This document shows, piece by piece, positions 53,481 through 63,237 of a DNA stretch of 64,000 nt. Origin of the DNA: Pelagomonas calceolata (lineage: Eukaryota; Sar; Pelagophyceae; Pelagomonadales; Pelagomonadaceae); contig CAKKNE010000003.1 in NCBI GenBank assembly GCA_918797485.1, positions 2,356,001-2,420,000 on the forward strand, in the 5' to 3' direction. The notes under the pieces were generated by a model. The model was not told the origin of the DNA. It was given only the letters and a program-made list of their open reading frames with translations, and did not search any database. Numbering within the stretch: position 1 is the stretch's first letter; the number at the start of each line of letters is the position of its first letter. The translations under genes were made by a program, and so were the position numbers.

Positions 53481-56400
53481 TCACTTCGCCGGGGTCTCGG
53501 GGCCGCCACCGAGCAGCTCCGCCTTGATCGCGGCGAAGCAGGGTCGAGCGTCGGGCTCGTGGGCCCAGCACCGCTGCATGAGGCCGACGAGGTCCGCCGG
53601 CGCTCCCTCGGGGACGGCCGGCCGCGCCTGCTTGGTCAGGATTTGCATGGCGACCTGCACCGGGTTGAGGCCGCGCCAGGGGATGTCTCCGGTCAGCACC
53701 TCCCAGATGACGAGCGCGTAGGCGTACACGTCCGTCTCCTCGGTGAAGGTATTCGAATCCAGTAATTCGGGCGCCATGTACGCTGGCGTCCCCTTCGCGC
53801 CGCCGCCGCGGCCCATCGTCGACTGCGTCGCCGCCGTATTCAGCGACTCGCTCTGCGAGAGCCCGAAGTCCGACACCTTGCACCGCCGCCGCGAGGCGTC
53901 GAGGAGGACGTTCAACGTCTTGAGGTCGCGGTGCTCCACGCCCTTTGAGTACAAGTAGCTCATGCCGAGCGTCACGTCCAGGAGCCAGCGCCGCCGCTGC
54001 GCTTCGTCGACGGCCGTCGCGTAGTCGTCGGCTTCGAGCGCCTCCCGCAGCGTTCCGCCGGCGCACATCTCGACGACGAGGCCCAGGTACGACGCGTCCG
54101 TCGTCACCACCCCAAACACGGCGACGATGCGCGGGCTCCGAAGCTTGACCATGATCGCGAGCTCGGTGGAGAACGCTTTCAGGACCTTGGCCCGCCCGGA
54201 TGCGGTCATGCCAATAAGGCTTATCCTCTTCACCGCCACTTCATCGCCCTGGTATTGGCCGGAGAACACTTCACCACTCGCGCCCGCCGCGAAGGGAACC
54301 TCCTCGACGCTCTCGAGCTCGAGCTCGAAATCATTCAGCGCCCGCTCCTTGTCCTGGCGCGCCAGCGCGCGGCCCCGCAGCTTCGAGTCCTTCGCCGCCA
54401 CCATCTCTTTCACTTCGTCGAGCGACTCCTGCTGATGCGCGTTCTGGTCGATGACGGTGCTCACGTCCGCGGCGATCCGGTCCAATTTCAGCCCGAGCGC
54501 CGAGAGCTCCTCGTGCTCGACGGCGCTGCCCTTTGCCATGCCGCACAGCTCCGCCGCCCGCTGGGCCGCGGCCTGGTTGTTCGCGTCGACGGTCTGCTGG
54601 CTCAGAAGTTGGATCAGGCCCTCGATCTTTTCGAATCGCTGCGCCTGCAGCGCGAGCTGCTGGAGGTCCAACGCCGAGCCGAGCTCCGTGCTGAGCTCGC
54701 AAAGCCGCTTGTCGAGGAGGCCGAAGCGCCGCGCGTCGAGCGAGCCGGAGCAGAGCTTCGAGAACGCGCCCTTCTGCGAGAACTGCTGGAGAAACTTGGC
54801 CGCCTCGTCGAGCGCCTGGCCGATGGCCGTGACCGTCCGAGCGACGGCCTCGACCTGTCCCGTCGGCAGGCCCTGCGTCGCTTGGACGACGTCCTGGAGC
54901 TTCTGGGCGATTTCAACTCCGCGCCGCTGCAGCAGCGCCGCGGCCTCCTTGTTGAAGCGCACCCGGCGCACCGCGTGGCCCAGCTCGGCTAAGGCGTGCG
55001 CAAACGGCATCAGACACATGTTGAGCGGCGGCGGCGCGACCGCGGGGAGCGCCACCAGCATCCCGGAGAGCGGCCCGAGGATGTCAATTTCCATCGACGA
55101 GAGCGTGGGCCCAGCTATTTTCATCGACGAGAGCGTGGGCCCGCCGACTTCCATCGTAGGCCCGCCAGCGTCGGCGCCGGTGGCCGCACCGGCAGCGGCG
55201 CCGGCGGCAAAGGCAGAGCTTCTGGACCGGGCGGGTGCGACCTTCGTTCCCTTGTCCTTCTTCTTGGTCTTGTAGTAATATGCCGCGCCGACGGCCACCA
55301 TGATTAATACCGCGACGACGACCGCGATCGCGATGACCACGAGGTCGCCGCCCCCGCCGCCCCCGCCGCCGCCGCCCGACGAAGACGGCGGAAGCGGCGA
55401 TGGCGGCGGCGTTGTCGTTGTCGTGGCCGGCGTCGCTACGGTTTGGACGGTCGTCGCGGCGAAAACAGAGGAGACTCCTTTGTTCGAAGCGGCGCTCTGC
55501 ACGGACGATTGAAAGGTGGAGGCGGTGTGGCTCGAGGCCGCGTTGGCGGCCGCCATCGCGGCGGCGGCAGACGCGTATAGCACTACATAGCTCACGACGA
55601 CGTCCCCGGAGGACTGCAGGCGTCGTCGGAACGCGGCGAACGTCACGATCACCTTGGACTCGTCGACGTTGTAAATATCGGCGACCGCCGCCGCGTACAC
55701 GGGCGCGTGCGCTTCGGCGTCCGCCAACGTGATGCCGGCGCACGTAAAAGATCCTTCGACGGCGTCGGAAGTGGCAGGCGTCGGCGCGGGCGTCGGCCGT
55801 GGCGTCGGGCTGAACACGGGGCGCGGCGTCGGGCTGCCCGCGGCTATCGGGCGCGGCGTCGGTGCGGGCGTCGGCCGTGGCGTCGGGCTGAACACGGGGC
55901 GCGGCGTCGGGCTGCCCGCTGCTATCGGGCGCGGCGTCGGTCGATGCGTCGTCGGGCGCGGCGTCAGCGTGGGTACTGGCGTCGGCATTGGTGTCGGGCG
56001 CAGCGTCGGATTTGGTGTCGAGCAGTCAGCGACGTCTGCAACTTGTACGACGCCGCACGACGTCGACGCGCAAGGGGTGCCGGAGAACGCGTTTCCCAGT
56101 TCCACGTCGTCGTCCACGCACCAGCCGAGGTCCTGGTCGAAGGCCGAGGCGTAGTGGAACATGTAGTACATATCCGTGACCTGCTCGACGCGCCAGCCGC
56201 TGATGTCCTGGTTGAACGACGAGGCCCAGTGGAACATGTAGTGCATATCCGTGACCTGCTCGACGCGCCAGCCGCCGATGTCCTGGTCGAACGACGACGC
56301 GAAGTTGAACATCTGGCCCATCTCATGGACGTTTCCTACGCTCCAGCCGCCAATGTCCTGGTTGAAGGCCGAGGCGCCGCAGAACATGCAGTGCATCGTA

Positions 56401-58537
56401 GTCACGCCAGAGGTGTCCCACGCGCCGATGTCCTCGTTGAAGGACGTCTGGGAATCAAACAAAAACGACATGTCCGTCACCCCCGATGTGTCCCACGTCG
56501 AAATGTGGCCGTACGTCGCCTCGGCGGCGGACTGGTCGGCAAACCAAGCAGCGACGGCCGTTCTGATATTGCTGTCGGTCATCGGATAGTCACAGATGCC
56601 TTGCATGACGCCGCACGACGTCGACGCGCAAGGGGTGCCGGAGAACGCGTCTTGGATGGTAGTGCCGTACCACCCGTAGGGGTCAAAGACATCGTCGTCC
56701 ACGCACCAGCCGAGGTCCTGGTCGAAGGCCGAGGCGTCTTCAAACATCTCGGTCATGTCCGTGACGCTGTCGACCGCCCAACCACTTATGTCCTGGTTGA
56801 AGGACGAGGCACCTTCGAACATGTAGGCCATTGCTGTGACGCCCGAGGTGTCCCACGCGCCGATGTCCTCGTTGAAGGACGCCGCGGCTGTGTTACAACC
56901 ATCATCTTGATTTCCACAAAACAACCACATCATGTTCGTCACCTCTGATGTCTCCCACGTCGAGATGTGGCCGAACGCTGCCTCGGCGGCGGCGCTGTCC
57001 TCTATCCAGGCTCGGACTGCCGTGCGGATGCTTTCGTCGCCAAATGCGCCACCGAAGAATGTCGGCGCAAGCGTCACACATATGCCCCCCTCAGAACGGC
57101 CCCGCACGACGCCGCACAACGTCGACTCGCACTGGGTGCCAGAGAACGCATCGTGGATGGTGTGTCCCCCCCCCCAGGCGTCGAACTTAACGCCCTCGTC
57201 CAAGCACCAGCCGAGGTCCTGGTCGAAGTTCGAGGCGCCAATGAACATCCAGTCAATAGCCGTGACGCTGTCGACCGCCCAACCACTGATGTCTTGGTTG
57301 AAAGCAGCGCCGCGGACATTGCGTTCATATCCGTGACTTTGTGGACCGCCCAACCACCGATGTCCTGGTTAAATGAGGCGAAGGCGAACATGTACTCCAT
57401 CGACGTGACGCCGGAGGTGTCCCACGCGCCGATGTCCTGGTCGAAGGCCGAGGTGGCGAACATCCCGTACATCGATGTGACGCCCGAGGTGTCCCACGCG
57501 CCGATGTCCTCGTTGAAGGACGACTCCCTGAACAAATGCGACATGTCCGTCACCCCCCCAGTCTCCCACGTCGAGATGTGGCCGTACGTCGCCTCGGCGG
57601 CTGACTGGTCGGCAAACCAAGCCGCCACCGCCGTTCTAATGCTATCGTCGTCCATGACGTAGCCCGTGAGCGCACGCCGCTGCGCGAGGCCTCCCGCCGG
57701 CGCGCGCGGAGGGGTATTGGTCTTCGTCATGGTTTTGAACTTGGTGTTGTCGTCGCTGCGGCCGCTGCGGCCGCGGACCGAAGTCTCCGCCGCCACGCGG
57801 GTGACGTCCCCCCAAATAACCAGGTAGCCGACGACGGACGAGCGCCAGGCCGCTCCCATCGCCGAGCTACTGCGCCGCGGAACCACCGAAGCGAGTACCT
57901 GGAAGAGGCACCAGGAAGTCCGCCCAAGGTAGCTCTGGGCCGCTTCTTCTTCGTCGACGCCGCCCTTGAACTGCATCGTGGTGCCGGGCGTAGGCGCCAG
58001 CTCGGCGGACGCGACGTCCAAGACGTCGACGCCGCCCTTGGTCGGGGCCAACATCAATATGGTGCCGTCCGACCGGTAGTTTTTGTATTGCACGTCGCTG
58101 CCGACGGTCTTCTCGATGGCGTGGAGCGCGTGCACTCCGCCCGCCTCGTACTTGTTCGCTACGAGCTTGGCCGTCGCCGCGCCTTTGATAGGCTCGGAGT
58201 CGACCGCGTCGGCGTAGAGGCCGTCCGCGCCGTAGTTCTTGTAGAGCTGGAGCCACGTGTTCCTCGCTGCTGCGCTCGTCGCCAGGGCCTTGGGGGCAGC
58301 GCCGTCGAGGCCGTTCTCGCCGGCTTGCGCGGCGCACGTGCTGCCGTTTTCGTAGGTGCTGATTTCGTAGTCTCGAGCAAATGTCTCGATCCCCGCCGCC
58401 TCGCTGTCGTCGTGCGCCGCGGCGAGGCTCGAGCCGCCCTTGGGGCAGCTGCTCAGTTTGATACCGCCCCGCGCGGGCGCCCGCGGCGGCGCGGCGCTGC
58501 CCAAGCTCAGCAGCAGGGCGCCGGCGAGGCTCGGCAT
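53481..58537 (-). CDS. Receptor-like kinase with DUF285-type repeats (one frame break)
   Basis: About 1,685 codons on the minus strand. [18 protein letters not shown] (58537) starts with a signal-like leader and a 220-residue unknown domain ([19 protein letters not shown]); an alternative start is ATG 57859. From about residue 300 come many 26-residue DUF285 repeats ([20 protein letters not shown]), each with cysteine links such as [12 protein letters not shown] Pro/Thr stalk, a SEA-like domain, a transmembrane helix near 55,290-55,360 ([20 protein letters not shown]), a helical linker and a TKL-type kinase follow: [53 protein letters not shown]. Near 57,316 one base appears missing: the repeat frame continues only in the next frame. 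It could be a sequencing error or a true mutation. Confidence 0.7.
55786..55941 (-). repeat. 78-bp tandem duplication in the receptor stalk
   Basis: Two near-identical 78-bp copies starting at 55786 and 55864 encode a 26-residue [18 protein letters not shown]-type unit each. Differences are at one or two positions, so the duplication is recent. Confidence 0.75.
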
Positions 58538-58836
58538 CTCTCTAGTCCTTCTGTCCCGGCGGTCCCGGGCGGCAATGTTGCAAAAGCTGCCGGGGCTCGA
58601 ACCGAGCTTTGTTAGCTGCCGGACGATGATGGGCGCGCGACAAGGAGGCCTCACGAGTTTGCCGCGCTGCCCGGGCGCGCGGAGACACGGGGGCAGGACT
58701 AAGAGTCTTAATGCGCACAGGCAGGCAGCGCGCGCGCCCGCCGCCTCAACCCGCACGCACGCTCGCGAAAGCCTCAAAATCCTCAACGACGGGCACGGCA
58801 TGCCTATCGCGCCCCAGGAAATAGATCCAACAATAA
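58538..58836. other. Intergenic gap, minus-strand neighbours
   Basis: No gene or motif supported; the receptor's promoter presumably lies here. Confidence 0.35.
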
Positions 58837-60228
58837 CTAGTACAGGCTCCGCTTCGTGTCGACCCAGCTCGGCGCCGCGCCGGCGAGCAGCCCCTTCGAG
58901 GGCCGCGACGCCTCGAGCCGCTCGGCCTCGTCGCGGAGCCGCGCGTGGCAGGCCTTCAGGTTGTCGAACCAGGCCGTCCAGGCGTCGAAGCCGTCGCTCA
59001 GCGGGTTCGGCTCGCGCAGCACGAGCAGCGACTCCCAGACCTGCCAGTCGTCCTCCTCGTCGTCCTGCGCGGGCTCGACGCCCGACGAGCGGTGCGTCAG
59101 CTGGAAGCCCGCGCTGAAGAGGACCTGGCGCCCGCCGTCAAAATTGTCGACGTCGCGCGCGAAGGCCGCGTTCGCGCAGCGGAGGCGCCGCCGCGCGTCG
59201 TCGTCCGGCTTCTCGACGATCGCCTCCAGGATGTCGCGCAGCGCCGCGACGGCGTCGCCGTAGGCCTCGCCCGCGCTCGCCGCCAGCGTCCGCAGCGCGG
59301 CGTCGACGCTCGCGACGCCGCGGCGCCAGGCCCGCGACGCCTGCTCCTTCTGCGAGCGGTCGTCGGCCTCCGCCGCGCGGCGCGCGTCCCGGCGCGCGCG
59401 CCGCGCCGCGCGCGCCTCGTCGGCCTGCTGCGCCCGCGCCGCGTCGAGGCGCCGCGCCGCCGCCGCGCGCTCCGCCGCCTCCCGCTCCGACCGCTCCTCC
59501 TCGATGCGCGCGTCGGCCGCGGCCCGCTCGCTCGCCTCCTCGGCGCGCTCGCGCCGCGCAGCCTCGTCGGCCGCGGCCCGCTCGCGCGCCTCCTCCTCGG
59601 CGGCGACGTCGACGTCCAGCGCGTCCACGACCTCCGCGGCCGTGCGGAGCGTCGCCTCGAGCCGGTCGCGCGCGGCGGCGACCTGTGTGTAAATCAAAGT
59701 TTACGACGCGTTCGCTCGATGGCGTAGCGATGCAAGTTCCTCACCGCTCGACCGAGCCAGCACGGCCGCGTCGTCGCCGAGAAATGACTTGGTGATGCAC
59801 CCGACGCACTGGTTGATTTCCACACAGGCCGCGACCTTGGCGCGCATCGTCGCGCCGTAGCGCGGCTTCTGGACCGTGCGGGAGGGTGCTTCAGCTTCAA
59901 GCGCCGCCACGACCTCCTCGGCGGCCGCGAGGTCCGCGGCGGCGCCCTCTTCCTCCGCGTGGACGCGCGCCGCCGCCGCGTCCCGGACCCGGCGCGCCGT
60001 CTGGAGTGTCGCGAGGAAGGTCGGCTCGGTTACGTCGTCCGTCGCCTCGAGCTTCGCCGCGAACTTGTCCGCCGTCCGCCGCAGGTCGCCCTCGGCGCAG
60101 CGCCGCCGGATCGCTTCGGCCGCGTCGCGGCGCGCCGTCGCGGAGTCGCTATTGTCCGTCGCGGCGGCGGTCTGCAGCGTGAGCTTGGCATCGTCCAAAG
60201 CGGCGCTGAATTTGCGGAACTCGGTCAT
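58837..60228 (-). CDS. PUB-domain coiled-coil protein
   Basis: Exons 60228-59836 and 59682-58837 give 412 aa. The N-terminal part is a charged coiled coil ([20 protein letters not shown]), then a long Ala/Glu/Arg helix ([20 protein letters not shown]). The C-terminal part contains a PUB (PUG) domain: [40 protein letters not shown] and [15 protein letters not shown] domains bind the p97/Cdc48 C-terminus in protein-quality control. A further W-rich helical end follows ([20 protein letters not shown]). Start ATG 60228 is the first in the open frame. The introner joins RAK to VAAARDRL. Confidence 0.75.
59683..59835 (-). mobile_element. Introner element acting as intron (PUB gene)
   Basis: Element 59683-59827, CTGTGTGTAAATCAA to TTGATTTCCACACAG, with duplication gcggcgac/gccgcgac (7 of 8). 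The core GCTCGATGGCGTAGCG is present. The right two thirds is shared with the 48-kb copy (CCGAGCCAGCACGGCCGCGT). Donor: GT at 59835 in the duplication. Confidence 0.88.
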
Positions 60229-60398
60229 TTTTTGTGCTCCTTGCGCTGCAGCGGTTTCGTCTTGTGCGGCTCTATGCGGCTCTATGCGGCTCTCTGAGTT
60301 CCGCTTTCTTAAGCGCTGCAAACCAGTGGACGGTACCGACGCTTTACGCTCGTCGGTGTTGGCCGCGGATGATATATGCGGCTATACCACAGCTTGTA
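60229..60398. other. Intergenic region upstream of the PUB gene
   Basis: Three TCTATGCGGC units near 60265-60295; no gene. Confidence 0.4.
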
Positions 60399-61160
60399 TT
60401 CTATTAGTTTGTATTAATAGCCCGGCCCCCGGTCTCCTGTCCGTGAAGTTAGTGTAACTAGGGTATTTCACCGATCTCTCTGCCAACGAACGGCGACAGC
60501 CACGGCCCCCCCCTCGCGGAGCTCTACAAAAAAATGCCAAAAAGGCCGAGTAGGGGGGTAAATTGCTTAGTTGGCTCAAGTGGTGTTTTTAGCGACGCCG
60601 GCCTGGCCAAAAACGACGGCGGAAACGGCCCCAGCGGCCCCGACCAGCCTGTGCGCTGGCACGATGCACCCTCCGCATGCTCTTTCTGGTCGGGCGGCGT
60701 TTTTATGCTCGGCGGCGTCGCACATGGCATGCTACCGAAATCCGGTCTTTTTGCGGTCGTCGCGGCCGACGTAAAGCGCCCTCACGGACGGAAGTGACCC
60801 TCGGAGGGGCCTTGCCCCCTGCCCGCGGTGACCTCGACGACTTCGTTACGTCGCCGATGCATGACGGCACGCGGTGGGCGGTTCCACGCACGGCTTGGCG
60901 CGCGGTTGTCGGACTTGGAGTAGCTAGACGCCCTGCTTGGGTTGGTCACGCTGCTCCTATCGTGACGCGGGGACGCCATGTGTTTACGGAAGCCGGAAGA
61001 GTACACGGATCGTGGCGGGCGCCGCGCGGCGACGATTCGCGGCCGCGATCACCCCCCTCGCTCGTGAGTGGGACGCCACCCCCGTCGATTCCGTGCGGCG
61101 TCTCGTCCGGCCTCACGCGCCCATCGTTATCCCGGCGCTGGGCCTCGATCGCGTCCCGGC
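60399..61160 (+). repeat. Long direct repeat, copy 1
   Basis: Begins TTCTATTAGTTTGTATTAAT, as does copy 2, and runs in parallel to ...GCGTCCCGGC, at least 762 bp; the two copies appear about 85 percent alike. Frames are conserved near 60590-60797 (QPVRWHDAPSA ... VKRPHG) in both copies, so part may be a decayed coding segment. Confidence 0.8.
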
Positions 61161-61672
61161 GCGTCCACGTCGGGCCCCTTGCAACTCTCTGCCAGTGTGT
61201 GTGTGTTAATATGCCTAATTTATTTAGTTACATTCTACCATTAAACCTTTAGAAGCACGCAGCTAAGGGCCGTCGGCGCTTCGCCTCGCTGGCGCCGGCT
61301 CGGGCCGGGGGTCGTTTGCGGCGCGTGCGGGTGTGCTCTTTGTATTTAACGTACTTGCATCGGGTCGTCAATTGTTTCCACACCATGACTGATACGCCGC
61401 CAACGGAGGTCTGTCGCGAGAGCATGGTGCACGCGGCGTGCGTAGTGGCCGCCAGCTCGGAGAAGCCCTTCGCTGCGGAAGCTGGGGCCCAGGAGCGTGT
61501 CGATATGTCATGTATAATAAGCGCTGTGTCTCAGTATCAGGCTTCGTGATTGCCTGAAATCGCGGTGTAGTTCACGCGATTGCCGCCGAACCACAGCGTC
61601 GGCGGAAGGAGCCCGCCCCCCCCCCGCCCTCCCCCCTCCTGCCCGCCCCCCTCTCCGCGTCAGGACAGCAGC
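61161..61672. other. Gap upstream of the small coiled-coil gene
   Basis: Apart from the possible 54-aa frame I see no gene. A run of Cs lies at 61617-61650. Confidence 0.4.
61385..61549 (+). CDS. Possible very small protein
   Basis: 54-aa frame from ATG in good context (CACCATGACTG): MTDTPPTEVCRESMVHAACV onwards, ending SAVSQYQAS. It may be a first exon of the downstream gene at 61673 or chance. Confidence 0.25.
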   Translation: MTDTPPTEVCRESMVHAACVVAASSEKPFAAEAGAQERVDMSCIISAVSQYQAS

Positions 61673-62008
61673 ATGTCGCGCAGAAACGGCAGAAATTCAC
61701 CGACGGCCACGGGAGTTGGAAGCCCGAGCCCGGATGACCCTTGGGGGTTTTTACGTGCCGTCCGTCTTAGCAGCATAAGTGCTCAAGAGATGTACAAAAA
61801 GGCCGTCGCCGACGAGAGCTCGGCGTGCGCCGCCGTTGCTCAGAAGAATGACGCTCTCGCGGCTCAGCGGGCCGCTTCCGAAGCTCAGAAAGCGCTTATC
61901 GAGAAGAAAAAACAAGAAATCGCCGCAAAGCGCAAGGCTTTGAGCGACGCGCGCGCTCGACACGAACGCCCCCCCCCACGCGACGTAAGAAGGTTAAATC
62001 CCAAGTAG
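61673..62008 (+). CDS. Small helical protein
   Basis: 111 aa from ATG 61673 (CAGCATGTCGCG). After a short N-terminal disordered part with PDDPWGFLRAV, a long Ala/Lys/Glu coiled coil spans most of the protein (AVAQKNDALAAQRAASEAQK, ALIEKKKQEIAAKRKALSDA). The end is Arg/Pro rich. No family recognised. It lies between two copies of the long direct repeat, so it may be part of a duplicated segment, but no second copy of this gene is visible here. Confidence 0.5.
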   Translation: MSRRNGRNSPTATGVGSPSPDDPWGFLRAVRLSSISAQEMYKKAVADESSACAAVAQKNDALAAQRAASEAQKALIEKKKQEIAAKRKALSDARARHERPPPRDVRRLNPK

Positions 62009-62328
62009 CTTCTACAGAGCCGCACAGCCGCCAAGCTCAGTTCCGAACACCCCACACAAAAACACGAGGAATTCCATCACAGCCAGGTGGACGACGGCAG
62101 GTCGAGACGGTCGACGGGCGCTACAGGTGCTTGCTAGCGTCCTGTCAGACACTAGCAATCACGCGGGAGCGGGAGGGGTACGGGGAACCCTGCGACGTAA
62201 CTAGCCTCAGCCTCACGCGTCTCTTCAGTTGCTTTGCTTAGAGCTAGGCCGCCTAGCTACCCGGCCGCCGCGGGGCTGCTTCCGTCGAGAGCTCTTCACA
62301 ATCATCAAACAACATAGCTTTACACTAC
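62009..62328. other. Gap with composite dispersed repeat
   Basis: Composite repeat at 62133-62214; otherwise nothing. Confidence 0.4.
62133..62214 (+). repeat. Composite dispersed repeat, single unit
   Basis: Palindrome GCTAGCGTCCTG then TCAGACACTAGC (62133-62156) followed by GGGAGCGGGAGGGGTACGG and GTAACTAGCCTCAGCCTCA. Same orientation as the 44.9-kb copy. Confidence 0.65.
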
Positions 62329-63009
62329 TCAGTAGTAGGCCGCGTGGAGCCAGAACTCAAGGACTTTCCGGACGAGTTCCGGCGGGAGAAGAGGCGTTTC
62401 GAGGATCGACGCGATCCGCACGACGTGGGCTTGAGCGTATCTCTGGAATCCGCCGGCGTTTCTGACTCGTACGATGTACGGGTCCGTGTTATCTGTGGGT
62501 ATCTCAGCGCCCGCGCGGAGAAATAAAGGCCACGTACGGCGAGGCCCTTCTTTGAGTGCAACGCGGAAAGGCGTATACCCGCTCCAGTCTCTTACATGAG
62601 GAGAAGCGCCTGCGGCCAGGAGCACTTCGACGCAATTTGCACGGCTGTCCCTGCCAGCCGCAACGTGCAGTGCTGTGGTATAACCGTTTTTTGACGCAGC
62701 ATCGAGATTAACGCCGCTTTGAACTAGCCACGACACCAATTCGACACTTCCACTTATAGCCGCATAGTGAAGTGGCGTGAGCCCAACAATATCGGTCGCT
62801 TCCAAATTTGCCCCGGCGTCGCGAAGCAGCATGATGCAGGCCTCATGGTCGCGCGTAGCGCATTCAACATTTCGGCACAAGACATGCAGAGGTGTTCTTT
62901 CCCAATCCTCATCGATATTATCGACTGTATCTGGCGGCACATCTTCCGCAAGCAACCGCCGGAGCGTCTCGACGTCAGCGTCGCGTGCGGCATCGTGTAT
63001 GGGTGCCAT
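62329..63009 (-). CDS. Ankyrin-repeat protein
   Basis: 226 aa from ATG 63009 (MAPIHDAARDADVETLRRLL). Clear ankyrin repeats: IHDAARDADVETLRRLLAED, RTPLHVLCRNVECATRDHEA, TPLHYAAISGSVELVSWLVQ, TTALHVAAGRDSRANCVEVL and YTPFRVALKEGPRRTWPLFL. The C-terminal 45 residues are helical (HVVRIASILETPLLPPELVR) and could be an F-box or SOCS-like module as in some large ankyrin families, but I cannot confirm it. The repeats keep the T/A-L-H-x-A pattern well, so the fold is likely intact. It probably binds a protein partner. Confidence 0.82.
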   Translation of the reverse strand: MAPIHDAARDADVETLRRLLAEDVPPDTVDNIDEDWERTPLHVLCRNVECATRDHEACIMLLRDAGANLEATDIVGLTPLHYAAISGSVELVSWLVQSGVNLDAASKNGYTTALHVAAGRDSRANCVEVLLAAGASPHVRDWSGYTPFRVALKEGPRRTWPLFLRAGAEIPTDNTDPYIVRVRNAGGFQRYAQAHVVRIASILETPLLPPELVRKVLEFWLHAAYY

Positions 63010-63237
63010 AGGGTCAGACCAAGAGAGCAGCTCCCGGAGGAGGGCAGAATCGGCTCGCCCGGGGGGCTGAGGGTACCCTCGGCTGCGAGGCGCGAGCGGG
63101 TCAGACCACAGAGAGCAGCTCTTGAGGGTCAGCCAAGAGAGCGGCCGTTGAGAGGCGCTATTTATGGACAGCGCAGCGAAGACGAGCAGCCAGAGACCAT
63201 GCAATTGCGGTGCGCCGCCGTAGCTGCCTATGCGGCG

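Noticed and set aside
58104-58120. CTCGATGGCGTGGAG inside the receptor N-terminal coding part
   Set aside because: It matches the introner core for 15 bases but encodes an ordinary-looking segment without terminal repeats; chance is possible.
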